Made by a program: the position numbers and the translations under genes. Shown in pieces: positions 43,762 through 53,040 of a DNA stretch of 64,000 nt. Position 1 is the stretch's first letter; every line of letters starts with the position of its first letter. The notes under the pieces are model-generated. The model made no database searches. It was not told where the DNA came from and saw only the letters and a list, made by a program, of their open reading frames with translations. Source of the stretch: Flavipsychrobacter sp. (GTDB lineage Bacteria; Bacteroidota; Bacteroidia; Chitinophagales; Chitinophagaceae); NCBI GenBank assembly GCA_021155965.1, contig JAJNBJ010000014.1, positions 1-64,000 on the forward strand, given 5' to 3'.

Positions 43762-43988
43762 TTGCTGTATTTTTTCATTACACCATCATGTGGTATGCCT
43801 TTCCCTTTGTCTAATTCGGTAAGCGCATCATCTATTTCTGCCTGAACTTTTTTGGGTAATTTATCCCACCAATCCTCTTCCTGTTCAGCTTCCATAACGG
43901 CATAGAACATTTTCACCACTTTGTCATCTGCGGTGTCTACATACTTTTTAACTTCTTTACGCATCTCTTTTGTTACTACCGAGTTCAT
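43746..43988 (-). CDS. antitoxin of the RelE/ParE pair
   Basis: An 80-residue, highly charged protein located directly upstream and overlapping the toxin gene. It contains a helical N-terminus (MRKEVKKYVDTADDKVVKMFYAVMEAEQEEDWW) typical of antitoxins found with Bacteroidota RelE/ParE toxins, and a basic C-terminus (MKKYSKWFTR). I do not see a clear ribbon-helix-helix or HTH, so DNA binding is inferred only from context. Confidence 0.75.
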   Translation of the reverse strand: MNSVVTKEMRKEVKKYVDTADDKVVKMFYAVMEAEQEEDWWDKLPKKVQAEIDDALTELDKGKGIPHDGVMKKYSKWFTR

Positions 43989-44041
43989 AACAAGTCATTT
44001 ATACAAATTTAAGTGTTTTGTTGTTAAATAGCATGTAATAA

Positions 44042-44068
44042 AAGAGCCCCGGTCTTTCCGGGGCTCTT
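44042..44068. terminator. bidirectional terminator between antitoxin and groEL
   Basis: A perfect 11-bp stem (AAGAGCCCCGG / CCGGGGCTCTT) with loop TCTTT. On the minus strand the T-rich tract TTTTATT follows, so it fits the end of groEL best; on the plus strand it precedes GATCTTTT. Confidence 0.85.
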
Positions 44069-44102
44069 GATCTTTTAAAATTTATCCCTGTTAGGGGTTG
44101 GC

Positions 44103-45746
<1,644 letters not shown>

Positions 45747-45752
45747 TTAATT

Positions 45753-45850
45753 TAAGCCCCCGGCCCCTGAAGGGGAGTTCCGGAGAAAGTGAATATTTAT
45801 TTTTTTCGTTAATTCTTTAATCCTAAGGGAAGCCCCTTTAGGGGTTTGGG
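45753..45850. repeat. groES-groEL spacer with two GC-rich palindromes
   Basis: Between groES and groEL lies CCCCCGGCCCCTGAAGGGG (45754-45772), similar to the block after actA, and further on a second palindrome AAGCCCCTTTAGGGG (about 45830-45844). Each can form a stem and could attenuate transcription between the two genes. Confidence 0.6.
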
Positions 45851-45853
45851 GTT

Positions 45854-46135
45854 TTAGATCACTGCCAGTATATCGCTTTCGCGCATGATGAGGTAATCCT
45901 GGCCATCGAAGTTCACTTCGGTACCGGCATATTTGCCATACAGAACCGTATCTCCGGATTTAACGGTAGTTGGTTCGTCTTTTTTACCGGGGCCTGCAGC
46001 CACTACGGTACCACGCTGTGGTTTTTCTTTTGCCGTGTCTGGTATGATGATACCACCGGCAGTTTTCTCTTCAGCAGGAGCGGGTTTCACTATTACCCGG
46101 TCGTGCAATGGGGTAATGTTCACTTTTGTAGCCAT
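45854..46135 (-). CDS. groES: 10-kDa co-chaperonin GroES
   Basis: GroES, 93 residues, caps the GroEL ring. The N-terminal [10 protein letters not shown]-type strand is present as [16 protein letters not shown], the mobile loop as [19 protein letters not shown] (residues 18-36), and the end as [13 protein letters not shown]. It is transcribed before groEL. Upstream 205 bases separate it from the divergent peroxiredoxin gene; no CIRCE-type inverted repeat was seen. Confidence 0.98.
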   Translation of the reverse strand: MATKVNITPLHDRVIVKPAPAEEKTAGGIIIPDTAKEKPQRGTVVAAGPGKKDEPTTVKSGDTVLYGKYAGTEVNFDGQDYLIMRESDILAVI

Positions 46136-46340
46136 AATTATTGCGTTTTAGTGTTTAAATGTTTGTAGCAAACAAGCATCATTTTCTATGCCAGCCCGTT
46201 GCGGGGCTGCAAAGTTCGCTATTTTGGCAGATAGTTTGCCTTTTTTGCAGTAAATCTGTCTTAATTAACTGTTATATTTTATATTTCATAATAAAAATTT
46301 TGTTCTGAGTGGTGATGTAGCTTTACCAAAAAAAGTAAAT

Positions 46341-46814
46341 ATGGCCATACAAGTGGGGCAGCAAGCCCCTGATTTTACCCTAAGGGATACGGAAAAGCAA
46401 AAAGTTACGCTCAGCGAACAAAAAGGCAAAAATGTGTTACTCTTATTCTACCCGGCAGCATTTACCAGCACTTGCACTACCGAGCTTTGCGGTGTGCGCG
46501 ACAATCTTACCTTTTATAATGATACTAATGCGGTGGTATATGGAATAGCTGTTGATTCGCTGTTTGCGCAAAGAGAGTTCAAGAAACAACTGGAACTGAA
46601 TTTTCCCCTGCTTAGCGATTTTAATAAAGTTGCTTCCAGGGCATATGACACTATTTATGAGCATTGGTTCAATGATATGGATGGGGTATCCAAGCGCTCG
46701 GCATTTGTAATAGATAAAGAAGGCATAGTGCGTTATGCCGAAGTTTTGGAAAATGCCTCGGACGTGCCAAACTTTGAAGCAATACAAAACTGTTTGCAAT
46801 CAATAAATAATTAA
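46341..46814 (+). CDS. peroxiredoxin (AhpC/TSA, PrxQ/BCP-like)
   Basis: This thiol peroxidase of 157 residues reduces hydroperoxides. The peroxidatic site is YPAAFTSTCTTELCG: Cys near residue 46 and a second Cys five residues later, the spacing used by PrxQ/BCP-type atypical two-Cys enzymes for an internal disulfide. The C-terminal part has the conserved SAFVIDKEGIVRYAEV strand pair. No signal peptide, so it is cytosolic. It is divergent from groESL, in keeping with a stress role, and 32 bases before the next gene. Confidence 0.93.
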   Translation: MAIQVGQQAPDFTLRDTEKQKVTLSEQKGKNVLLLFYPAAFTSTCTTELCGVRDNLTFYNDTNAVVYGIAVDSLFAQREFKKQLELNFPLLSDFNKVASRAYDTIYEHWFNDMDGVSKRSAFVIDKEGIVRYAEVLENASDVPNFEAIQNCLQSINN

Positions 46815-46846
46815 TTTGCATCAATAAAACAATCAATACACTTTTT

Positions 46847-47839
46847 ATGAAAAAATTCTACCTGTTTATTTTATCAATGGCCTGTTCAGCATCATTATTT
46901 GCGCAGATACCTACCCATGATATGGAAAGCTGGCGCACGACCAGTAGTGGCGCCAGCACGCCAACATCTGTTGAGGCGCCATATAAATGGTACTGCTCAG
47001 ATTCCACGATCATTTCCCTGGGTCAATTTCTTGGTAGTCTTGCCGGAGCAGACGATACTGATTGGCGTAGGCAGGTATTTAAAGAATCTGCAACGATGTA
47101 TGTTCACGGTGGTTCTTTTTCTGCCAAGATCATGACACGTAGGGAGTATACGTTTGTTGTACCCGGTGTACTTACAAATGCTATTCCACAGGTGGGCTTC
47201 TCTGCGTTCCCCACGCCAACGGTTACCGCGGTAAGCCTTAAAGGAGGCTCTCCAATTTCAGCAAAGCCTACTACGGTTACGGCATGGGTACAATATTACA
47301 AGGGTATAGGCAGCATAGATAGCGGTTCAATAGCTGTTCAGGCCTTAGGCCAGGTAGGCGGTAAAGATTCGGTGATCGGTTCCGGTTTTGTTACTATCGG
47401 ACCAAGTTCATCGTGGGTACAGGTAACAGTGAATATAACCTATCCCCTGCATACAAATGTGCCGGTAGATACTTTCCGTATTGCATTGTCGAGCGGCAAA
47501 GGGCCAAGCGGGCTGGACAGCAGTACCCTTTACGTAGATGACCTGGCAATGACCACGATACCTAACCCGGATAACAGCGGGGTAGCAAATATTAAGGGCA
47601 GTAACCCTGTAAAAATTTATCCAAACCCGGCTTCAGGTATGTTGTTCATCAGCAGCCCGCAAGGAGGAAATCTTAGTTGTACATTGTTCAATGTAAGCGG
47701 GCAGGAAATGCTCACCAAGGCATTGAGCGGAGAGGACAAGGCGGATATTTCCTCATTGCCGGCAGGCATTTACCTGTACGCCATAAAGGATGACAATGGT
47801 GCTGTGATCCAAAGCGGAAAAGTAGCGATCAATAAATAA
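46847..47839 (+). CDS. T9SS-sorted secreted protein, PCMD-like
   Basis: A 330-residue protein with a signal peptide (to LFAQ), a beta-sandwich-like body (HDMESWRTTSSG ... YSMPW-like part PYKWYCSDS, then SFSAKIMTRR and PTTVTAWVQYYKG) that resembles the putative carbohydrate-metabolism domain PCMD, and a T9SS type A sorting domain from about residue 255 (VKIYPNPASGMLFIS ... GKVAINK). It is likely exported to the cell surface; carbohydrate binding is inferred from the domain resemblance only. Confidence 0.78.
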   Translation: MKKFYLFILSMACSASLFAQIPTHDMESWRTTSSGASTPTSVEAPYKWYCSDSTIISLGQFLGSLAGADDTDWRRQVFKESATMYVHGGSFSAKIMTRREYTFVVPGVLTNAIPQVGFSAFPTPTVTAVSLKGGSPISAKPTTVTAWVQYYKGIGSIDSGSIAVQALGQVGGKDSVIGSGFVTIGPSSSWVQVTVNITYPLHTNVPVDTFRIALSSGKGPSGLDSSTLYVDDLAMTTIPNPDNSGVANIKGSNPVKIYPNPASGMLFISSPQGGNLSCTLFNVSGQEMLTKALSGEDKADISSLPAGIYLYAIKDDNGAVIQSGKVAINK

Positions 47840-47861
47840 ATAGTGCGAGAAGTATTTTGAT

Positions 47862-47895
47862 AAGTGGCCATGCCTTAGGGCGTGGCCTTTCTTTT
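47862..47895 (+). terminator. intrinsic terminator
   Basis: GGCCATGCC (47866-47874) pairs with GGCGTGGCC (47879-47887, one G-T pair) and is followed by TTTCTTTTT, 23 bases after the T9SS gene stop; it overlaps the end of the convergent methyltransferase gene. Confidence 0.75.
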
Positions 47896-48638
47896 TACTC
47901 TACTTCGAAAGCAGCGTGATAAAAATTGTTTTGTGCTGAGACAGGTTTCAGTTTAACGTAGAAACATTCCGTAAACAACCTGAATGCATTGAATTCGTGG
48001 TTGTAAACATTAAACTCGTCAAACATAACTATATCCCCTTTCTGCAGGTGCGGGTATAGCTGGCTTAATGCGAACAATGTTGCGCTGAACAGGTCAGCAT
48101 CCATGTGAATGACTTTTTTTGTGCCTTTTATGGATGGGACGGTTTCCTCCAGGAAATTATTAAGCGTATCCTGGAAAATACCTTTAATAAAAACTGCCCT
48201 GTTGTCGTTTACTTCCGGTATAGCGGAGAGCATATCTCCTTTTGAAAAAAGCCCCCAGTCTTCAGGTAATCCTTCAAAAGTGTCAAAACCATAAAACCTG
48301 GAAGCAGGGTTGCCGCAATGCTGCAGCCACCATTTCATAGAATGGCCGTGTGCAACCCCAAACTCAAGGTAGGAGACGGGCATCTCATTTAGCTTATAAT
48401 GGTCTACTAGTTTTTTGAAACTTAAATAACGGTCATCGTAATTTCTGACGGGCCTGTAAAAATCGTTCATCAGCATTTTATCCTTTTTATGCTTATGCAC
48501 CCACGAGGTGAGGAGATTAAAATGATAAACGAACCCGAATAACCTATTAATGGGCATAAAGACCTGCAAAATGCGCGATGCCAGTAAAAAATCCTTAGTG
48601 AATTTAATTACCCTAAGCTTGGTCATTCTCGCAGACAT
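47895..48638 (-). CDS. TylF/MycF-like O-methyltransferase
   Basis: A class I SAM-dependent methyltransferase of the TylF/MycF/NovP group, 247 residues. The SAM site is LEFGVAHGHSMKWW (about residues 92-105), the adenine acid is in FYGFDTFEGLPEDW, and HMDADLFSAT (about 185-194) holds the metal-binding Asp residues of this family, which methylate sugar hydroxyls. In Bacteroidota such genes often belong to surface glycan loci, but no glycan genes are adjacent. ATG 48638 or ATG 48626 could be the start. A Lys/Arg-rich amphipathic N-terminus is unusual but common in this branch. Confidence 0.85.
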   Translation of the reverse strand: MSARMTKLRVIKFTKDFLLASRILQVFMPINRLFGFVYHFNLLTSWVHKHKKDKMLMNDFYRPVRNYDDRYLSFKKLVDHYKLNEMPVSYLEFGVAHGHSMKWWLQHCGNPASRFYGFDTFEGLPEDWGLFSKGDMLSAIPEVNDNRAVFIKGIFQDTLNNFLEETVPSIKGTKKVIHMDADLFSATLFALSQLYPHLQKGDIVMFDEFNVYNHEFNAFRLFTECFYVKLKPVSAQNNFYHAAFEVE

Positions 48639-48696
48639 GTACTATACTTTTATTTATAAGTGAGTGGCAATATTAAGCAAAAAACCCGTGTTTGAG

Positions 48697-48729
48697 CAAA
48701 AAGAAGCGATGCAGGATAGCACCTGCATC
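48697..48729 (-). terminator. probable terminator for the LOG-family gene
   Basis: GATGCAGG (48708-48715) pairs with CCTGCATC (48722-48729); on the minus strand the stem is followed by a CTTCTTTTTG tract. It lies in the gap between the methyltransferase gene and the LOG gene. Confidence 0.5.
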
Positions 48730-48834
48730 ACGTTCATTAAATATTGAAAATGTTATTCTTTGATGATTTTTAGAAATAGATGCTACTTGAGATCATGCAT
48801 AGTAAGCTGTACTGTGTTCATGCCTTGTTCCAGC

Positions 48835-49419
48835 TCAAGTTGTTTGTCTTGTTATCCACTTAGGAGCTTCGGGTGCTACATATGTTTCCATCTGTTGCAA
48901 CAGGTCTGATACAGATGGGCTGGTGAGCATCATTGCATTCACATATTCGTTCAGGAAACCTTCCATTACCATATTGTCGCAAAAAGCTTTCAACGCATCG
49001 AAATAGCCGTTTACATTCAGTAAGCCCACAGGCTTGCTATGAAGGCCAAGCTGACCCCATGTAAGCATCTCGAACATTTCGTCCATAGTGCCCCAGCCGC
49101 CGGGCATGGTAATGACGCCATTGCACAGCTCGTGCATTTTTATTTTGCGGTCGTGCATGGTACCCACAGTGATGAGTTCTGTTAAACCTTCATGCGCAAC
49201 TTCTTTAGTTTTAAGGAAAGAAGGGATAACACCTGTTATCCGGCCACCGCTTTGCAGCACGCCATCGGCCAGGGCGCCCATCAGGCCTACTTTAGCACCG
49301 CCGTATACCACTTGTATATTGCGCTCTGTGAGTATTTGCCCCAACTCAAATGCCGCCTCACGATAAACTTCAGTATACCCTTCATTCGACCCGCAAAAAA
49401 CTGCGATACTCCGCATCAT
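48835..49419 (-). CDS. LOG family protein (cytokinin riboside 5'-monophosphate phosphoribohydrolase-like)
   Basis: A Rossmann-fold protein of the TIGR00730/LOG family, 194 residues from ATG 49419. The signature PGGWGTMDEMFEML (consensus PGGxGTxxE) and the SIAVFCGSNEG and VYGGAKVGLMG nucleotide-binding segments are intact. Homologs release free bases from nucleoside 5'-monophosphates; in bacteria the purpose is purine salvage or stress, in plants cytokinin activation. The upstream TTG at 49440 would only add unsupported residues. Confidence 0.92.
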   Translation of the reverse strand: MMRSIAVFCGSNEGYTEVYREAAFELGQILTERNIQVVYGGAKVGLMGALADGVLQSGGRITGVIPSFLKTKEVAHEGLTELITVGTMHDRKIKMHELCNGVITMPGGWGTMDEMFEMLTWGQLGLHSKPVGLLNVNGYFDALKAFCDNMVMEGFLNEYVNAMMLTSPSVSDLLQQMETYVAPEAPKWITRQTT

Positions 49420-49526
49420 TTCTGTTTGTTTAGTAATCAAATATAACGGTATATTGCCTTAATTGGCAACACATCCTACCCGACAGGGAATAATATGGTG
49501 CCAGCCGGAAAGATTGGGGGTATAAA

Positions 49527-49550
49527 AAATCCCGCCACCGGGCGGGATTT
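49527..49550 (-). terminator. intrinsic terminator (minus strand) after the DUF2795 gene
   Basis: A perfect 10-bp stem (AAATCCCGCC / GGCGGGATTT) with loop ACCG; on the minus strand it is followed by TTTTTTATA, on the plus strand by CTGTATTTTTT, so it may work both ways. Confidence 0.85.
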
Positions 49551-49568
49551 CTGTATTTTTTCGCTGCA

Positions 49569-49790
49569 TCAGTATTCATCCTCATTGAAAAAGAAATCTT
49601 CCTGTGTAGGATAATCGGGCCAGATATCTTCTATGCCTTCATAAATTTCTCCTTCATCATCAAGCTCCTGCAGATTCTCTACTACCTCCAAAGGGGCGCC
49701 AGAGCGGATAGCATAATCAATGAGTTCATCCTTTGTGGCAGGCCATGGTGCGTCTTCGAGATGTGAAGCTAATTCAAGTGTCCAAAACAT
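49569..49790 (-). CDS. DUF2795 small acidic protein
   Basis: A 73-residue conserved Bacteroidota protein. The first 55 residues (MFWTLELASHLEDAPWPATKDELIDYAIRSG split here into two visible helices, then PLEVVENLQEL) are the DUF2795 fold, and the tail is strongly acidic (EGEIYEGIEDIWPDYP). The family is widespread; in other bacteria it is suspected to act in stress or nucleic acid interactions, unproven. Single gene with its own terminator. Confidence 0.85.
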   Translation of the reverse strand: MFWTLELASHLEDAPWPATKDELIDYAIRSGAPLEVVENLQELDDEGEIYEGIEDIWPDYPTQEDFFFNEDEY

Positions 49791-49983
49791 ATTACAAGTA
49801 CTTTATATTTTAACTCAATTTCCGCAAATGTAAGGGAAAATTCAAAATTCAAAAGCTAATTTTAAAAAGATAAAATCTTTAACAAAAAAAAGACACTTCG
49901 TTGTGCTGATTGTGTTGGTAACTTTAATTTCCGGGAAATAAAAATGATACCTTGCACGCGGTTTATTCCTGATATGAATACCT

Positions 49984-50658
49984 ATGGAAGTATGCGTAGT
50001 TAAAAACCTGGTGAAGAAGTATGCAACGTTTACCGTGGTAAATGATGTATCGCTGAGCGTAGGTAAAGGAGAGATCGTATCGGTAGTGGGGCCGTCGGGG
50101 GCAGGGAAGAGCACTTTATTGCACCTGGTAGGAGCACTTGATAAGCCCGATAGCGGCTCTGTGCATATTGCTGGTACGGATATACTGCAACTGCCGGGTA
50201 AAAAGCAGGCTAAATTCCGCAACGCCCATATAGGGTTTGTATTCCAGTTCCACCACCTGCTACCGGAGTTCACTGCATTGGAGAATGTATGTGTGCCGCT
50301 CTGGATAAAGGGTACAGGCAAGAAAGAAGCAATAGCAGAAGCGAGGGAAATGCTGAACATTGTAGGACTTGGCGGCAGGCTGGAGAATAAGCCATCAGAA
50401 CTGTCGGGAGGGGAGCAGCAAAGGGTAGCCATTGCCCGTGCGCTGGTAACCCGGCCATCGGTGGTAATGGCTGATGAGCCTACCGGCAACCTGGATACGG
50501 CAAATGCCCATGCGCTCCATAACCTCTTCCTGGAGCTGAGGGATAAATTCGGGCAGACATTCATTATGATCACCCATAATGATACCTTGGCCAAAATGAC
50601 CGACCGGACACTGACCATGCAGGATGGGAGGATAGTTGACGAACGGCGAAACGCCTAA
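49984..50658 (+). CDS. lolD: ABC transporter ATP-binding protein LolD-like
   Basis: A 224-residue ATPase of the LolD/MacB group, which powers lipoprotein release from the inner membrane together with LolC/E-type permeases. Walker A GPSGAGKST (about residues 36-44), the Q-loop in FVFQFHHLLPEF, the signature LSGGEQQRVAIARAL and Walker B VVMADEPTGNLD are all intact; the FHHLLPEFTALENV segment is typical of LolD. No permease is adjacent, as usual in Bacteroidota. The symbol rests on sequence pattern. Confidence 0.88.
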   Translation: MEVCVVKNLVKKYATFTVVNDVSLSVGKGEIVSVVGPSGAGKSTLLHLVGALDKPDSGSVHIAGTDILQLPGKKQAKFRNAHIGFVFQFHHLLPEFTALENVCVPLWIKGTGKKEAIAEAREMLNIVGLGGRLENKPSELSGGEQQRVAIARALVTRPSVVMADEPTGNLDTANAHALHNLFLELRDKFGQTFIMITHNDTLAKMTDRTLTMQDGRIVDERRNA

Positions 50659-50805
50659 TCTATCAGGGACTTTTCTTTTATAGTTTTGAGAATAATCATA
50701 AAAAAATATTGCATGATATTATTTTGTTTTCATAACTTGTAGTGTAATAAAAGGATGGGTTAGACCAAAAATTCTTTTTTCTTCTCACTAACAAATTTTT
50801 TGATC

Positions 50806-51309
50806 ATGGCAACTAAAAAGAAAAAAGCCGCGAAAAAAAGCACGAACAAAAAATCAGCTCCTAAAAAAGCAGTGAAGAAAGCTGCTCCTAAAAAGGCTGC
50901 TAAGAAAGCGGTGAAAAAGAAAGCACCTGCTAAAAAAGCTGCTCCAAAGAAAGCGGCAAAAAAGAAAGCGTCTGCTAAAAAGGCCGCTCCAAAGAAAGCT
51001 GCTAAGAAGGCGGTGAAAAAGAAAGCCCCGGCTAAAAAAGCTGCGCCTAAAAAAGTAGCAAAGAAGGCGGTGAAAAAGAAAGCACCTGCTAAGAAAGCTG
51101 CTCCTAAAAAAGCTGCTGTTAAAAAAGCAACACCTAAGCAAGTGGTGAAGAAAGCGCCACCTAAACCGGTTGCGAAGAAACCAGCACCAGCTCCTGCGCC
51201 AATGTTCACGCCGGTGATCATTGAGCCGTCGCCCATGCCATTGTTTGACAGCTCGGAACTGCGGCCTGGTGATGAAATTGTGATCATCACATCGATTGAG
51301 GAAAATTAG
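50806..51309 (+). CDS. Lys/Ala/Pro-rich histone H1-like protein
   Basis: A 167-residue protein. The first 125 residues are almost only Lys, Ala, Pro and Val, built from a unit of about 19 residues (KKAVKKKAPAKKAAPKK) repeated three to four times with variants; this resembles eukaryotic H1 tails and bacterial Hc1/AlgP-type DNA-binding proteins. The last 40 residues differ entirely: hydrophobic and acidic (FTPVIIEPSPMPLF, then ELRPGDEIVIITSIEEN). DNA compaction is the likely role of the basic part. The start at ATG 50806 is preferred to TTG 50800. The repeated DNA may vary in copy number between strains. Confidence 0.8.
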   Translation: MATKKKKAAKKSTNKKSAPKKAVKKAAPKKAAKKAVKKKAPAKKAAPKKAAKKKASAKKAAPKKAAKKAVKKKAPAKKAAPKKVAKKAVKKKAPAKKAAPKKAAVKKATPKQVVKKAPPKPVAKKPAPAPAPMFTPVIIEPSPMPLFDSSELRPGDEIVIITSIEEN

Positions 51310-51330
51310 GCCAGGTAATAGAAATAATTG

Positions 51331-51363
51331 ATCACTTGCCCATTGCGGCAAGTGATTTTTTTT
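51331..51363 (+). terminator. intrinsic terminator after the histone-like gene
   Basis: A perfect 10-bp stem (ATCACTTGCC / GGCAAGTGAT) with loop CATTGC, then TTTTTTTT. Its position also shows that the next gene cannot start at 51336. Confidence 0.92.
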
Positions 51364-51431
51364 ACCCCTGTTTTAAGACCGATACTAAAATGCAGGACTG
51401 CACCGTTTTCTATTTTTTCAACTCTGCATTT

Positions 51432-52661
51432 ATGGACAATATTGATAACTGGAGCACCGGACGGAAACTGGCATTCCGTTTTTTTATGGTCTACTTTTCG
51501 TTATACATTATATCGCTTTTTTTCAGTGTGCTGTTCGTTCCGGTTGCTATCTTATTAGGAAAAATGTTGCATATAGCCGGACCTAAAGTAGCGAATACGC
51601 ATAATGGAAGCGGGGACACCACATATCATTACATGATCGTACTGAGCATTTGGGTACTTACGCCGGTAATAACATTGATATGGACCATAGCCGACCGCAG
51701 GCGTGCGAATTATGTTGCGCATGCTTATTGGCTGCAGGTGATAGTGCGCTACATACTAATGGCCTATTTGCTGATCTACGGATTTGGGAAAGTGTTCCTG
51801 ATGCAGTTCGGGCCGCCATCGCTGGCAGAGATGATACAGCCATTTGGTTATTCATCGCCGATGGGTCTGGCCTGGAAATTCATGGGTTATTCATATGGCT
51901 ATAGTGTATTCACGGGCATTGCAGAAATAACGGGTGGCATCCTGTTATTTTTCAGGAAGACGCGATTAGCAGGCGCACTGGTTTCTATGGCAGTAATGGC
52001 AAATGTGGTTGCGATGAATTTCTTTTATGATATCCCGGTAAAAATATTTTCTACCCATTTGTTTTTGATGGCAGTGTTTATAGCATCGGCAGACAGAACA
52101 AGGCTTGCCGGATTCTTCTTATTGAACAGACCGGTGCCGGGAGCAACCGGATTCCCGGCGTTTGACAAAGAAATAAATACACTGCGAGTGGTCGCAAAAG
52201 GACTGGTGCTCTCAGTTATAGCTTTGATAGTGGGTTTCCAGTTTAACCGTCTTGGAGAACGCCTCGCTGCATATGAAAAAAAACCGCCATTGTATGGTAT
52301 ATATGAAGTGGAGCAACTGGTAAAGAACAATATTCCTATACCATTGCTGGTTACGGATACCACGCTTTGGAGGCACATAGTAATAGAGCGTAAGTGGGCA
52401 GCCATAGGCAATATGAACGATGATCGTATGTTGTATGAGGTTACCGTGGATACGGTTAAGCACCTTTTCAAATTAAATGAGCGGGATAAAAAAGTGAGTG
52501 CCACTTTGCACTACTCCGTAACAGACACCAACCACCTGGCCCTGAAGGGTATGTTACTCAACGATTCTGTTTCTATCATTATCAAGAGGAAAAAACTCTC
52601 TGACTACCGGCTGATGATTACCGGCTTTCATTGGGTGAACGAACGGCCCTATAACAGATAA
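51432..52661 (+). CDS. DoxX-like polytopic membrane protein
   Basis: A 409-residue membrane protein. The central part (about residues 100-240) looks like the DoxX four-helix fold: YLLIYGFGKVFLMQFG, SPMGLAWKFMGYSYGYSVF, ITGGILLFFRKTRLAGALVS. It is framed by extra N-terminal helices, and the last 120 residues form a soluble domain (LYGIYEVEQLVKNN to HWVNERPYNR) with alternating strands that I do not recognise. DoxX proteins take part in thiol/redox processes or are uncharacterised. ATG 51432 is chosen because earlier in-frame starts overlap the terminator or a poor leader. Confidence 0.75.
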   Translation: MDNIDNWSTGRKLAFRFFMVYFSLYIISLFFSVLFVPVAILLGKMLHIAGPKVANTHNGSGDTTYHYMIVLSIWVLTPVITLIWTIADRRRANYVAHAYWLQVIVRYILMAYLLIYGFGKVFLMQFGPPSLAEMIQPFGYSSPMGLAWKFMGYSYGYSVFTGIAEITGGILLFFRKTRLAGALVSMAVMANVVAMNFFYDIPVKIFSTHLFLMAVFIASADRTRLAGFFLLNRPVPGATGFPAFDKEINTLRVVAKGLVLSVIALIVGFQFNRLGERLAAYEKKPPLYGIYEVEQLVKNNIPIPLLVTDTTLWRHIVIERKWAAIGNMNDDRMLYEVTVDTVKHLFKLNERDKKVSATLHYSVTDTNHLALKGMLLNDSVSIIIKRKKLSDYRLMITGFHWVNERPYNR

Positions 52662-52691
52662 GGCAAGCTCTAAGCCTGCCTTATCTGTTAT
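52651..52691. terminator. 15-bp perfect hairpin overlapping the stop codon
   Basis: ATAACAGATAAGGCA (52651-52665) pairs fully with TGCCTTATCTGTTAT (52677-52691). The 5' arm contains the stop codon at 52659-52661 of the DoxX-like gene. It separates two convergent genes but has no clear T tract, so it may block read-through without being a classical intrinsic terminator. Confidence 0.6.
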
Positions 52692-52708
52692 ATTGTTGAT
52701 CAATAATT

Positions 52709-53005
52709 TTATTGTACCTCGTTTGCCCCGGTAGGTTTTCTCATAATTGCATAGGCTTCTACAACAAAACCAAGCAGGAGAACAATAGGCGCCAGTGTGA
52801 TACGGCGGAAGCTGTATATTTCTTCGTAATGGAATTCGTGCGGGTTTGGACTTTTGCCACCAGACATGAGCATGAAACCAATGAATATAAGCACAATGCC
52901 TGCCACCATCAGTATGTAGTTCATCTTATCGAACAAGAAGTATTGTTCTCTTTGCGGCTTTGCGGAATTTGCAGCGGGTTTTGGTTGTTTTGTTTCTGTT
53001 GCCAT
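52709..53005 (-). CDS. DUF3098 membrane protein
   Basis: A 98-residue protein with two transmembrane helices (YILMVAGIVLIFIGFMLMSGG and ITLAPIVLLLGFVVEAYAIM), the DUF3098 arrangement. In Bacteroidota this gene usually follows ftsX and precedes an undecaprenyl-diphosphate phosphatase and truB; here the first part holds but the other genes are absent, replaced by the convergent DoxX-like gene. ATG 53005 starts the conserved protein; the upstream in-frame ATG overlaps ftsX. Envelope or division-related role inferred from context. Confidence 0.88.
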   Translation of the reverse strand: MATETKQPKPAANSAKPQREQYFLFDKMNYILMVAGIVLIFIGFMLMSGGKSPNPHEFHYEEIYSFRRITLAPIVLLLGFVVEAYAIMRKPTGANEVQ

Positions 53006-53040
53006 AATTGCAATATTAATAAAGTTTAGGTATTGAAAGA

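Noticed and set aside
48639-48834. Possible small gene in the gap before the LOG gene
   Set aside because: No frame with a start and good codon structure; only a short hairpin is visible.
50760-51290. 176-codon minus-strand frame opposite the histone-like gene
   Set aside because: Phe/Leu/Ala-rich translation is the complement of the Lys/Ala codon repeats; no independent start signals.
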